Part shown: one piece after another, positions 22,716 to 35,819 of the stretch
Layout: each line of letters opens with the position of its first letter
Position numbering within the stretch: position 1 is the first letter of the stretch
Assembly (NCBI RefSeq): GCF_000001735.4
Contig: NC_003074.8
Span: 1,178,101-1,242,100, forward strand
Direction of reading: 5' to 3'
Source of the DNA: Arabidopsis thaliana
Lineage: Eukaryota > Streptophyta > Magnoliopsida > Brassicales > Brassicaceae
DNA length: 64,000 nucleotides
Notes under the pieces: model-generated
The model's database searches: none
Seen by the model: only the letters and a program-made list of their open reading frames with translations
Told to the model about the DNA's origin: nothing
Translations under genes and position numbers: made by a program

Positions 22716-25700
22716 ATGTTAGGGTTTTCAAATGGAAGCGGTGGCGGTGGAGTTGGAGCTGAGGATTTAGCTCAACTCCAATCTACCATGCGCGCGATTG
22801 AACTTGCTTGCTCTTACATTCAGGTCTTTTTTTTTTTGCTTCTTCTTTCTTCATTCATATACGCATAAACAAGTGGTTCGCTCCATTCCTTGTCTCCTGG
22901 TTGATATTTTTGGTTTCCTAATATATTGGGGGAAGCTGTAGATGTGTGCGTGTGGTTGCATTTATGAAATTGTTTTTTATGTTTTCTTGTAATTTGTTTG
23001 GCTTGAAATTGAAGTCACTGTAGAGTATTGAAAATTATCAAGTTGCTTTGTGAGTTTTTCTTCTTTTTTATGGTGTTTGTTTATCTCCGCGTCTCTGTTG
23101 ACTAAGGTGTTAGAGACTACATGTCTCACTGAACTAGTTTACTATTACCGTCTTTCTAAGTTTATATGAAGTACGAAGTCTCTTTGCTTATAAAAGGCTT
23201 TTCATGGTCTTTGTTTGTGCTTAACTCATGTGGACTTGACATTTCCCTTTCTTTTCTACAGATTAATAGTAATCCAGTTGCTGCTGAGGCAACCATTTTG
23301 TCGCTTCACCAATCCCCACAGCCGTATAAGGCGTGTAGATATATTCTTGGTAAGTCTTTCTGATGAATCCAGAACCGGCCAAGTGGACTTGGGAAGTTTC
23401 ATCTGTTTGACTGAAAGTGTTTTCTACTTCCAGAAAATTCTCAGGTGGCAAATGCTAGGTTTCAAGCTGCTGCAGCTATTCGAGAATCAGCTATCAGGGA
23501 ATGGAGCTTTCTTGCCACCGATGATAAAGGGGGCTTGATTAGGTATTTTTTTCTTCTTTTATGTTATTTAGGTGATATATCCTTAAGCTTCCAGTTAGTT
23601 GAGCGATCACCCTCTCCTCTATCAGGAAGCAACCCTTGGTGTTAAGTTTGTAATTTTTGATTGGCTTTGCAAATCAACTGAGAGCATTCATGCTTCACAA
23701 TATAGTAGTTTTAGAATACTGCTGCTTTCCTGGTCACATTATTTTCCGAGATAATCATGACTATATAAGAAATTATAGGTTTCTATTATGAAGTTTTGGA
23801 TTATATAAATAAAAATAATTAAGTAATATGGCGAAATCTTTCTGCAGCTTCTGCCTTGGCTATGTCATGCAGCATGCTAATTCATCTGAGGGATATGTGC
23901 TTTCAAAAGTATCTTCTGTGGCTGCACAGCTGATGAAAAGAGGCTGGTAAGCTGCGGTGGGCTTCTTCTGCTTCTGGTATCTAAATTCTTAAAACATGCA
24001 CATTAGATGTTGGACGTTAGCTTTCACTTCTGATGCTATGCGTATGAGAGGATTCATGAAATGATGTTGTCGTTCACAGACAATTATAACCGGTAGCTTC
24101 TGGAAAAATAGAGTAGCACTAAGAAATCTTGACTAATTAGTTAGCTACTTCTGTTTTCTTGCTTGCTTTGTTCATCTAAGGGAACCTCTAATCTGAATAA
24201 ATTATTCTTACAGGCTTGAGTTTACTCCAGCCCAGAAGGAAGTCTTTTTCTATCAGGTATCTACATTATTTTGTAATTTTTTCGTACTTTCAATTTTAGT
24301 TTCTGTATCCTATAGTTTGAGTAGCATTAGGTGCATATATGTTGTTATCTGATACTGGCCATATGTTATTTCTAAGAAATTTACCTGGTACTATTTTAAC
24401 TGTACCTTAAATATATGGACAAGAAAGGATTTAGAGTGATTGAGTGTATTAACTAGTAATCATTTGAGTAGTAACAGGTCCTTACAATATGTGCCTCCAT
24501 TATTTCAGCTAGATATGTATTGATATGCTCCATGCCTTAATAAAAAGAAATGGGGGTTTACGAGTCATGGCTTCATAGAAATGAAAATTGTGGTACTGGT
24601 AGTGCTGCTTATTATTTTGAAAAATATAATCGAGTCGTCCAATATTAATGTTAAAATTAAAAGGATCATGGTTGATCTTCTTATGTCCCTTACCAACTGC
24701 TGTTTACAGATCAACCAGGCTATTCTTGGTTCTCATGGCTTAGATGTGCAGTTCATTGGTGTAAATTTTCTTGAATCATTGGTAATGGTCTCTTTCTATT
24801 GTTTCTGGTATTATATATATAGATATACCATATGGTTGCTCATAATTTCTTCATCTCAGGTATCTGAATTCTCACCCTCTACTTCAAGTGCCATGGGTCT
24901 CCCTAGGGAATTTCATGAAAATTGCCGCAAGTCACTAGAGCAAAACTTTTTGAAGGTGACTGTAGGATTGCATTTGCTTCCAGTTATTAACCCATCTTCC
25001 TTTCGTCTGTGAAAGAATAATAGCCTATGTGGAGGGTTCTGTTACTAAAATAGATTGTGTTGTTTACTTTCTATGTTTTCAATTGCAGAGTTTCTATCAG
25101 TGGGCACAAGATGCTGCTTTGAGTGTTACAAGCAAGATTATTGAATCTCATTCTAGTGTCCCTGAGGTTAAGGTTTGCAATGCTACACTGCGATTAATGC
25201 ATCAAATACTAAATTGGGAGTTTCCTTACAGCAAAGGTGGCACAAGAGCCAGCATTAATGTATTCTCTGACGGAATTAGACCTGATAATGCATTATCAAG
25301 AAAGACAGAATGTGTAATAGTTCAGGTAGCTAATGGTTATATTTAAGATTTACGACAATTGCTCATTATCTTGTTGAAATTCAGAAAGACCACATGCTAG
25401 CATGTCAGATTTTATACTTGTTTACCGTTAAAACACTTTCGTGAGCTCTTCATAAATCTCACCTTCAGTGGTGCTGATTGCAGCCTGGAGCTTCATGGTG
25501 TGATGTTTTGCTTTCAAGCTCACATGTTGGTTGGCTGATAAATTTCTATTCTTCGGTGAGGCAGAAGTTTGATCTTGAAGGTTATTGGCTAGATTGTCCT
25601 GTTGCAGTCTCTGCTCGGAAACTTATCGTGCAATTGTGCTCCTTGGCAGGGGAAATATTTCCATCGAGTGAGTGTTATATGCTTTTGTATTTTCTACTAA

Positions 25701-28700
25701 TTAATAGAATTGCTGAATGCGTTATAGGAACATCAAATTTGCCAATTATCTAGTTTGCATCATTAATGAGGAACGATGGATGTTCATCACGTTTTTCTTA
25801 TCGAGCTATATATTTATCTGTGTGTGACTTGTTCAATAATTTAGACAATGTGCAGATGCGTGATCAACATCTGCTCCTCCTGCTGACGGGTGTGTTGCCC
25901 TGGATTGATCCTCCTGATGTCATTTCAAAGGAAATTGAAGAAGGAAGGAGTGGAAGGTGAGCTGCTCAACATTCTTTTCCTGTTTGATTTTTGTTGTCAT
26001 ATATTCCAAGTCTGACACTGTGTTGTTGAACCTTTTTTTCAGTGAGATGATTGATGGTTGCCGCGCATTGTTATCTATTGGGACTGTTACTACTCCTGTT
26101 GTCTTTGACCAACTCTTGCGATCATTAAGGTCTTTGGCATATAACCTTTTTAGCAGTTAAAAGCCATTTGGTGTTTCTTTATTCATAATAAAGTTGTTCT
26201 TTCTGTTTCTTCAGGCCCTTTGGCACCCTTACACTCTTATCTATGTTAATGGGTGAAGTTGTCAAAGTACTAATGGCGAATAGTACTGATGAAGAGACTT
26301 GGAGCTATGAGGCACGCGATATCTTGCTAGATACCTGGACCACACTCCTTACTGTGAGTATAGTTAAGATTTATTTTACTACTGCTGCATCTATCCATAA
26401 TATCATGAATCACTGTGTTTATGAAACTGTGCCATATCTGGCTCTCTGGGGGTACTTTGGGCATTTTCTTTGTGATTGTCAGGGTATTTATAAAGACCGA
26501 TCATTGTCTTTGCCAACAAATTTTTTATAGTCTAGAAGAATGATTCATTTAAAGTAAATTGTGTCCTATGAGATACTAGTGGGCACTATTTGACCAAAGG
26601 TTGTGATGACTCCTGCCAGTCAATGGATGGTTCTGGGGGTAATGCGTGGCTACCACCTGAGGGGATACATGCTGCAGCTAGTCTCTTTTCATTGATTGTG
26701 GAATCTGAACTAAAAGGTAAAGGTTTCCAGACTTTTGACCTCTGCTTTACAACTTTTGTTGGTTTGGAACTCTTTTCTTTATCAAATCTATATACAAGCT
26801 GAAAGTTTGTTTCTCTAGTGGCATCTGCGTCAGCTACTACTGAAGATGATGCTGACTGCCTGGCTTCTGTATCCGGTGAGCAAAATAAATGCTGTTATTA
26901 CTGGTTCTTGATCTAGTCTTTTTGCAGCCAGTCTGAGAAGGCAGGCTTTGTGCTATCCTTTATTAACTTTTTAATATTATGTTCTGGCAGCCATGGACGA
27001 AAGACTAGGCTCTTATGCTCTCATTGCAAGGGCAGCAGTCGATGCTACAATTCCATTTTTAGCAAAACTTTTCTCTGATCATGTTGCACGCCTCCATCAG
27101 GTGCTCTTGAACGACCTTCCTTTAGAATATAAGCGAAAGCAACATTCTTTCATCTACCAATCATTCTTCTTTTCCTTTTTGCTCTTAGCTATTTATGCCT
27201 TTTGTAGCTAACATATCAATATATACCTACATCAAAGCCTTTTTAGCAATTGATTAGAAAATCTTGCTCTATATCGTTTTTTTATTCTTTCTAGTGTGCA
27301 CGAGTTAGTGATGTGTCCTGAGAGGTTGCTTTTGCTCATCTTAATCTACCTGTTGTAGGGCAGGGGCACTGTTGATCCGACTGAAACTTTGGAAGAGGTC
27401 TACTCTTTGCTGCTAATAATCGGCCATGTACTTGCAGATGAAGGGGAAGGGGAGACTGCCTTGGTAATTCTTTAACTTTCCTGCATCCTATCCACAGTAA
27501 TCACAGAAAGAAAGATGCTGACAGGCTTTCGTTCCGTTAATTTCTGAATACCTTCATCTATCAATAAATAAGAAACTTATTATTACCAGATATATCAATT
27601 TCAAACGGTTAGGTCTTGAAACTATCCTTTTTCTTAATAAGTAAATGACCAGTTTCAAACTTAGTTTTCACGAGGCCTGTTATAATTCTGTTTTTTCACT
27701 TGTAAATTCTTCCCAAGAGTAATTACGAGATGATGTTATCAACTACCAGGTTCCTGATGCTTTGCAATCTCATTTTGTGGATGTTGTAGAGGCAAACAAC
27801 CACCCTGTCGTGGTACTCTCAAGGTTAGCTTATAGAAGCCTTTCACGACTGAACAGATGAGTGAACTTGAATAATTTGATATTACCAACAATAGATGCCT
27901 TCAGTTTTCTTGTGATTCTAAATTACTAACATATCTCTTTTTGAGTGTTGAACTGTTTCTAAGTATTTATAAGTTAGTCTTGAATTTTACTTGAGATACT
28001 AGAGGCATACTAATATTCAAATTGTTGTGCAGAATTTTTCTATGAACAGTGGCTATGCTCGTTCATTATCAATTTAGTAACATCGATAGTCTTTTTCTTC
28101 TTTCTTTTCTTAAATGTAGCTCAATAATAAAATTTGCCGAGCAATGTTTGGATGCAGAAATGAGATCATCGATCTTTAGTCCTCGGCTAATGGAGGTACT
28201 TTTAATTCCTGAATTTGGTAAATTATGACTGTTTCGAAAACACAGACTCAAATGCATAAAATTTATCATGGTCATTAAGCATTACAAGAAGAAATTTATT
28301 ACACTTTGGTACCTTTGTCCTATATATTGATTTTGGGAAACATATGTAGGCTGTCATATGGTTCCTTGCAAGATGGTCTTTCACATATCTATTGCTCGTT
28401 GAAGAGTGCAATTTGGGTAGCAACAAGCTTCAGTCTCTACCTTCAAGAGCATGTTTATTTACGTATTTCAACGAACACAATCAGGGGAAGTTTGTCCTTG
28501 ATATAATTGTCCGGATCTCCTTGACATCGCTCACATCTTACCCTGGTGAAAAGGACTTGCAGGTAGTAATCTTTTGTCCTTCTAAAAACATTATGAGTTT
28601 TGATAACCCTTGAGTTTATACAATGGTATTTTACTGTGTACAAATACTATTTTTGGTCTGTTGGATGGAAATATCATTCAGTTAGTTGTTTGACTTTACA

Positions 28701-31613
28701 AATTTTGATAACTAAAGGACTTTAGGCCATGGAATCCATATAGCTACAGCGAGATTTCTTTTAGGGTTTAATGTGAATTTTCTTAGAAGCGGTAGGTTAC
28801 TTAACTCCCATTTCTTCAAGAATGGTATTCCCCTAATCTTTTTATCTTTTTCGCTCTCTGCAGGAGTTAACATGTTTTCAGTTACTGCATGCACTTGTTC
28901 GACGAAGAAATATTTGTTTTCACCTTCTATCACTGGTGAGTTCAGAAACTCACCATAGTTGGGTGTAAATGGGGCCGATTTCTGTATCTTGCTTTGTTTC
29001 CAATACAAATGAAATTTTTAACTTCGTCTTCTACTCCTCTATTAATTTTTACCACTTGTTTTTTTGGAATCCACAATCATCTCTCTGTGGGTAAAATGGC
29101 TGCTTCGACGAAGAAAAGCTGTTTTACTGGGAATCACTCGGCTTATATTTTTTTTATCCACTGGGAAAAAAAATCGTTTTCTTTAGAATTCTTGTAGATG
29201 CACATATTCTGTTTCTTTAGTATCTAACGTTTTATCCAAAACATTCAGGACTCCTGGCGTAACCTGGCAAATGCTTTTGCAAATGACAAAACATTGTTTT
29301 TACTAAATAGTGTTAGTCAGGTATATTCCTAAAGTCTGGATTTTGGCCCTTTTATATTCATGCCTGTTCTGTTTCTTAAAATGATGTTACTTCTATTCAG
29401 CGTTCATTGGCTCAAACCCTTGTTCTTTCTGCTTATGGAATGCGAAGTTCAGATGCATCAAATCAGTGAGTTACCTAAATCTTTGCAATTCGCTCACATC
29501 ATAACAACAAATTTTGCCTGACCAATAACCTTCTTTCTATTTTCGAAAAGATATGTGAAGGACCTCATGGCTCATATGACATCATCTCTAGTGGACTTGT
29601 CCAATAGTAGTGACCTTAAAAATTTGGCTCAACAACCTGATATTATCATGCTGGTGAGGAAGAAAACACGTGAAAACTTAGATTTAGTTATTGGTAAATC
29701 CTTATAAACAGAATGGTTCTTTCGTATTTGTGTTAGGTGAGTTGTGTGTTAGAGCGGCTTCGAGGAGCGGCAAGTGCCACTGAACCCCGAACACAGAGAG
29801 CAATATATGAGATGGGATTGTCTGTCATGAATCCTGTACTCCGTCTTCTCGAGGTTTACAAACATGAGGTACTGTTCAAGGCGCAAATATAGTGATCACA
29901 TGTTATTCGGATCATGATGAAGTCTATATACTTGATATTTCAGTTTCGATGGTGTACTATATTCTACCTGTCTTCAAAATCCTTGCGGTTGGTTTTTTAG
30001 CCATTATGGTCAGAAAAACCACTAATTTATTGTTATTGCTTAGTCTGCAGTGATATATCTTCTTCTTAAATTTGTTGTGGATTGGGTGGATGGGCAATTA
30101 TCTTACCTAGAGGCTCATGAAACAGCCGTTGTCATTAATTTCTGCATGAGTCTTCTACAAATATATTCGTCACACAATATTGGGAAGGTAAATCTGTTCC
30201 CCTATCTCCTCCTTACTTCTCTCTTCAGACTGAGCGTCATTGTTTGAGCAGACAAGAGAAGTTTTTGTGTACCCTCACATACACTTGCTTTTTTTTTACC
30301 TCAGATATCATTGTCTCTCTCTAGTACCTTGCTTAATGAAGCAAAAACCGAAAAGTATAAGGATTTACGCGCTCTGCTTCAGCTACTTTCCCATTTGTGC
30401 TCGAAAGATATGGTAAACGTTCTTGCTTTCACGTACTGTAGAAAATATATAACACATTCACCAGTATTCCTTATCTTCTAACAACTGGTATTACCTTTTT
30501 GCAGGTTGATTTTTCATCTGATAGTATTGAGACACAAAGTACAAATATTTCCCAGGTAAACCAAGTTAATTATGATGAATTCTACAAGAATGGTTTGTGT
30601 AATTTTTTTAACTTACAGGTGGTGTACTTTGGTCTCCATATAATCACTCCACTTATAACTTTGGAACTCCTCAAATACCCCAAGCTTTGCTTCGACGTAA
30701 GGCTTTGCATCAACCATTGATCAAACCTCTCGTAGTACTTTACTGTTATAATTCTCACTTAGCAATCAAATTCTGCAGTATTTCTCGCTCATTTCACATA
30801 TGCTCGAGGTTTACCCCGAGACGCTCGCACAACTCAACAATGACGCATTTAGCCATGTACTTACAACAGTTGACTTTGGTCTTCATCAGCAGGTGAAGTA
30901 AAATCTTCTTGTCAGACATAGTAAGCAGACCATTTTGCTCTTCTTTTACAGCAATGTTAAAGCAAATCTATTTATTGATATGCTCATCAGGATGTAGATA
31001 TAGTCACAATGTGCCTGAGAGCTCTAAAGGCTCTTGCTTCATATCACTACAAAGAGAAAAATGCTGGCAACTCGGGTTTGGGTTCACACGCTGCTGGACA
31101 CACAGATCCAAATGGAGTATTCCATGAAGGAATATTGAGTCGATTCCTTCGTACATTGCTTCACTTCCTTCTTTTTGAGGATTACAGGTATTAAACTCTG
31201 TTCACCAACTAGAAGCGCTCTCTCGAATGGTTTGCTTAAAGTGTTATTACCGGTTTCTTGTTACAGTACCGACCTAGTCAGTACAGCAGCAGATGCCTTG
31301 TTCCCTCTTATTCTCTGTGAACCAAATCTTTACCAGGTCAGTATTTTATTGTTCTCACTTAAAAAAGTAAACCGAGTTTCTATGCTTTAAACAGCAGTAA
31401 CTTGAAAGTCTGTGCTACATCTAGGGATTGGGCAACGAACTGATTGAGAAGCAGGCGAATCCGAACTTTAAAACTAGGCTAGCAAACGCGCTTCAGGTGC
31501 TCACAACGTCAAACCAGCTATCCTCATCGTTGGACCGTCTCAACTACCAAAGATTCAGAAAGAACCTCAACAACTTCCTTGTCGAAGTTCGTGGGTTTCT
31601 GAAAACTAGGTGA
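22716..31613 (+). CDS. XPO4: Exportin-4-like nuclear transport receptor
   Basis: Thirty-two exons were traced. They begin 22716-22823, 23262-23349, 23434-23542, 23848-23946, 24214-24256, 24710-24781, 24860-24955, 25089-25325, 25484-25667, 25856-25956, 26043-26129, 26215-26353, 26620-26716, 26819-26875, 26991-27100 and 27359-27463. They continue 27750-27823, 28120-28195, 28350-28562, 28864-28935, 29249-29320, 29401-29465, 29551-29653, 29737-29868, 30044-30187, 30305-30412, 30505-30555, 30619-30696, 30779-30892, 30991-31188, 31267-31336 and 31425-31613. The N-terminus has the importin-beta-like pattern QAAAAIRESAIREW, followed by FTPAQKEVFFYQINQAIL, matching animal exportin-4. The rest is alpha-solenoid HEAT-like helices to the end. 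Exportin-4 is a RanGTP-dependent carrier (animal cargoes include eIF5A and Smad3); plant cargo is unknown. I believe it is At3g04490. Confidence 0.9.
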
Positions 31614-32392
31614 CCGAATTTTAGAACTTATTTGCTTTTTTTTTGGGTTGTAAAAAGAATTTACTTGGTAGAAGTGGTTTTTTCCGTTTGTAACAATTAA
31701 ATTTTACTTTTACAAATGCGAACTTAAGACCAATGTGATCATCTCTTATAGTTTAGAAAATGTAGTTTAGTAAAAAAGTAATCAATACAATGCATGAATT
31801 AATATGTATGTCTTACAAAATACTTTTTCATTGAAGCCACTGGGGCAAGATTTTTCTTTTGGTTCAAAAAGCTTTGCATTTGGTCAATTTACAGTTTATG
31901 TTAGAAATAAAAATTATCTTTGACCAAATTCACCAGAGAATTTTAATACATATTCCATTAATTTCCACCATAAATATTTATCTATAAATATTGAAGATCA
32001 GCTAATAGTGATATAAAATAAATTAGGTAAATTTGAGACCAAGAAGTTATTTAATTTGTATTGTTACCTCTTTTTTAAGTGTCTTAATTAGTCAATAGTT
32101 GTTTTAATTTTAACATTTCTATTTATTTTTTAAATCATGAATTTGATATTAAATAAAAATGTTATGTTTTGCTCAATTTTTGTTTTTTTTTTCCTTATGT
32201 TTTGCTTAAATATATATTAAAATATATTTATAAAACCGTCACTTCCATCAAAATCGAAACTGGAAGAAAATTTGAGAGACTAATTTGACCACAATAATCC
32301 GGCACATTATAATGAGAGTAAAATAACACACAATAATCCAGTTATATATAAAAAGTCTTACTGTATGTTGAAAGTTATGTACAAAATATTAA
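31614..32392. other. AT-rich intergenic region downstream of XPO4
   Basis: Very AT-rich with many T and A runs. It holds the XPO4 3' end. Because a truncated Neprosin fragment starts right after it, it may contain decayed upstream parts of that gene, but I could not recognise them. Confidence 0.5.
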
Positions 32393-32725
32393 TTAGATAA
32401 TGATTTACATATTAAAAACCTCGGACATTGGTGGTTGTCTGTCGGTTCGGCCAATGACATTGTACTTACACCAGTTGGCTATTGGCCGACCGAGATCTTT
32501 ACTTGCCTCAACAATTATGCAGAAGAGGTGAAATGGGGCGGTGAGATAGTAAACGCCAATTTATCTGGCCGACACACGACTACTCAGATGGGATCTGGAT
32601 ACCTTTCGAATAGTGCCAAAACTGCTTATATGCGCGATCTGGAAATCGTGGTTAACAACCGTGATTTCCAGCCGATTGACGATTTTATAGTGGGAGCTAC
32701 GAACACCGCTTACTACGATGCCAAG
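32393..32725 (+). pseudogene. Neprosin-domain (DUF239) gene fragment
   Basis: One open frame carries a good match to the C-terminal part of plant Neprosin-domain proteins: HWWLSVGS, then GYWPTEIFT, a WGGEIVN block, SGRHTTTQMGSG, RDLEIV, and FQPIDDF. The usual C-terminal ending of the family (tyrosines followed by GGPGR and NPNC) is replaced from about 32740 by an unrelated reading into T-runs. No N-terminal domain, signal peptide or start codon precedes it; an in-frame stop lies just upstream at about 32393. Members of this family are secreted glutamic peptidases or relatives. This looks like a decayed or truncated copy, with both ends missing. A degraded last exon of a larger gene is the other possibility. 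Confidence 0.75.
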
Positions 32726-33964
32726 AAGTCAAGCAACACGAGTTTTTCATACAGGGGACCTATGCATGCAGGAGCGGTTCACATTATTCTTGATTCGACA
32801 ATTTTTTTTTTTTGCATCAGTCTTTTCTTGTTTTTTTAGATTTTTTTTTTTTTTTCAATCTCTATTCAGTTTGTCGTTGACAAAACTCAATAATGTTTAC
32901 TTTATTAGTTTCTAGTGATTGCCTATCTTCTCCTCCATTCACCCAAGTCTGATAGTCGTCAAAGCTCCTCTAATAAATGCAATTAGTATACTCAAACTGT
33001 CTACATATTTTAGTCTATCGTTGTCAAATAATATTTACATACATATGTTACATACAGAATCATCACAACCTATGTGAAAAATATATATCAAGGCGGATTC
33101 AATGATGTTGCCAGATATCTATAATTTCTCCATTTCGCATAACTACTCTTTGTCTCTTTCGCTACATATGTTAATTTTCAGTTTTTTTTTTTTTTGTAGT
33201 AAAAGAAACCATGTTATGTTTATTAGAAAGATCACTTTTACAAAGAAGAAAAATATCTACAACGCATCAATAAATTGGTGATTAACTTTCTTTGCATTAG
33301 ACGTATTTTCACAAAACAAACACCACTGAATTGCTATGTTTAGACCCATTGCTAGCCGATTCACATATTTAGGGCATAATTTGTTGAGCTGTTAATGTGG
33401 AATATATTTTAGAAAGTTTAAAGAAAAACAATAACACAAAAAAAGAAGGAAAAAAAAATGACTTTGAGTAACTTCAGGAAATGTGAGACATTTTCGTAAA
33501 ATTAAAGTGTTACTGGTAAATTTAAATTACAGATTGGAGTAAAGTATGTGTAACGAAAACGCTGATAAAGAACCCATTCGGGTTATAACATCACCTTAGA
33601 AGATGTATGATGCCTAGAAATTCCAACTCTTTCTTTACATAACTACCAAAAAACTATGTTAGATAGTATACATCTTCTTTCTTATAATCGATCCTTAAAT
33701 AGTAATATTGATTTTCTTGTAATATGCTCAGACCACTTGAACGTTTTAATGGAGTGAAAAAGATGTAAGAAAAGTTTGTGCTCGAGCCTATTGTGGACAC
33801 ACGTTTTCATAAAGTAAATACCACCGGTTGGGGCTAAAGCTAAACATAGCAGCCCAACAATACATAACCATACCGTTTTCAACAAAACTAATGATAATGT
33901 TTGTTCATTTATATTTATGAGTAACAGGTTTGGAAATTTTAAGCCACAAAAATAAAAGAGATCG
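32726..33964. other. AT-rich intergenic region downstream of the RRM gene
   Basis: Contains poly-T runs (32803-32814, 32841-32855, 33181-33196) and no recognisable gene. The last part is the 3' flank of the minus-strand RRM gene. Confidence 0.55.
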
Positions 33965-35695
33965 TCACTTGTGAAGTATGCTCTTCTTCACAGTTTTTTG
34001 CTTCTTATTGCTGTGATGCTGCATTTACAATCAAACAGAGAACCATCAGTTATAATCAAGAATTAGATACTCATAAAAATAAAATCCTTTGCAAATGTAT
34101 CTATCAAAACGTTCGAGTCAAGATACTTGCCTTTTGTCTTTCAGCAGCCTCCTGATCTGTTCTCTCTTTCCAGCTACTCTTTCGTAGTTTTATCGGACGA
34201 TTTCCAACATACTTACCTGTGTATTCATATGAAATCAGTGGACCAAATCAGAATGTTCAACGACAGTGATTATAGAACAGAATCATATAACAAGTTCTGA
34301 CAAAAACAGTGAGATGAGATATCAAGATGAAGCAACACATCAAACAGAAACTAAAAACAAGGTGCTTACCATTCATTTCTTTTAAGGCTGCTGCTAGATC
34401 CGCAGGATTTAAGAAACTCACAAACCCATAACCCTTGGTTTTACCAGTCCGCTTATCTCTAATGACCTGTCATGGTAAATAAGACTCTTATTTTTCTGGT
34501 ACGAGTTTGACCACAAAACTAACACTGAATACTTATCTTTGTGATTCGAGTAAGAATGATCCGTATGATCTAAGGTCAACCATGCTCTGTTCTGAACATA
34601 CTATGTGTTTTGGTTTGCAAATGCATCACAGTTGACTACAATCACATGACTAATGTTCTCAAATATATGTTCATAGGAAACCAGATATGAATAATCACTA
34701 AAGCCGAAAAGGAGGAGAGATATACACAGTTACCTTGGCCATATTGAAGGTGGGGAATCTAGCAAATGCTTTGGAAAGAACATCATCATTCACTTCGTTC
34801 CCAAGATCACCACAGAACAGACGATAGTCATCTGCCAAATGTTAGAAAGATATAAGAAATCTATTTTAACAACAGAGAAGAAAACATCTAAAATCCTACC
34901 TATGAACAACTATGATACCATCCCGTAAACTAAAACAACAATCAGCAAAATCAAGGGAAAGAAGAAGAAAAAGACGAGCAGAGCTTACTTTCTGGCCATT
35001 CTGAAAGAGTAGGATCCTCCCAAGACTGTCCAGCAGCTTTACGAGGAATGGCTCTCTTTTTAGTTTCTGCTTTGTGTTCGGTTTCACTACTTGCCAAAGC
35101 AGCTTTTACATTCTCAAGAGCTTCTGGTGTAATTGTCTGTGCATCTCTTTGGAACAATTGATGTGCCTGCCAATAAATACAACCGAATCAAACAACAATG
35201 AAGATACCAACTTTCTACCTTAAACCTAAACTTGGCAGAAATTTCACAAAACAAGTAAAATCAAATCCAAAGAACAAATCTTTAACTGTAAAACATGTGA
35301 GATCCATGAGTGACAAGCATTACACAATCATAACGAGAAACTTCAATATCAAAAACAACATTAAACCCCTAAAATCAAAGGAGAGAGATTTCGCAAACCC
35401 TAATTCGAACCCAGAATCATAAATACACAACGCCACGAATCAAACTCCTGATTTTTCAAATCCAACTAACCTGTTGGTACTGAGGGTAAGCGTAGACGGC
35501 AGGAACCGGTCCAACAGGCTGAGGATAGACCGTAGCTCCGGGAATGGATGCCACAGGCGCCGGTACAGCAGGCGAAGGCGCCGCCGCGTAAGGCTGTGGA
35601 GGCTGATACGGAGCGGAATAGTAAGAATTAGCTGCGTATGTGTACTGAGACGAGGAAGATGAAGAAGAAGAACCTGAAGATGGTGGGATTGACAT
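33965..35695 (-). CDS. RNA-binding protein with a single RRM (RBM42-like)
   Basis: Six exons: 35695-35471, 35166-34989, 34831-34734, 34466-34370, 34216-34131 and 34018-33965, about 245 residues. The N-terminus is low complexity, Ser then Ala/Pro/Tyr-rich (QYTYAANSYYSAPY). The RRM starts after the TLSEWPE linker with DDYRLFCGDLGNEV (RNP2 region LFCGDL) and continues through KTKGYGFVSFLNPAD, whose KGYGFVSF is a clear RNP1. The basic tail ends KKQKTVKKSILHK. This arrangement, with the RRM near the C-terminus and a short basic tail, matches RBM42-type proteins. The fifth intron appears to start with GC rather than GT. Its promoter has a palindromic site II pair (35802-35819). I believe it is At3g04500. 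Confidence 0.88.
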
Positions 35696-35801
35696 CGGAG
35701 AAGCAAATCGCCGAATCGCAAAATCGAAACCTCAAATTTTGTTTATTCTTTTTTTTTAATTTGTTTTCCCACTTAAATTGGAAATTTACGGTTTTCTAAT
35801 T

Positions 35802-35819
35802 ATTGGGCTGAGGCCCAAT
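35802..35819. promoter_or_regulatory. Inverted pair of site II (TGGGCY) elements upstream of the RRM gene
   Basis: The sequence attgggctgaggcccaat has 7-bp inverted arms, each containing TGGGC, about 110 bp upstream of the start codon. TGGGCY sites are bound by TCP factors in promoters of growth-related genes. Regulation is inferred. Confidence 0.55.

Noticed and set aside
28863-29197. Extra short frames around 28712-29197 as a separate gene in XPO4
   Set aside because: They are shadows and introns of XPO4; exon 20 (28864-28935) joins in frame.
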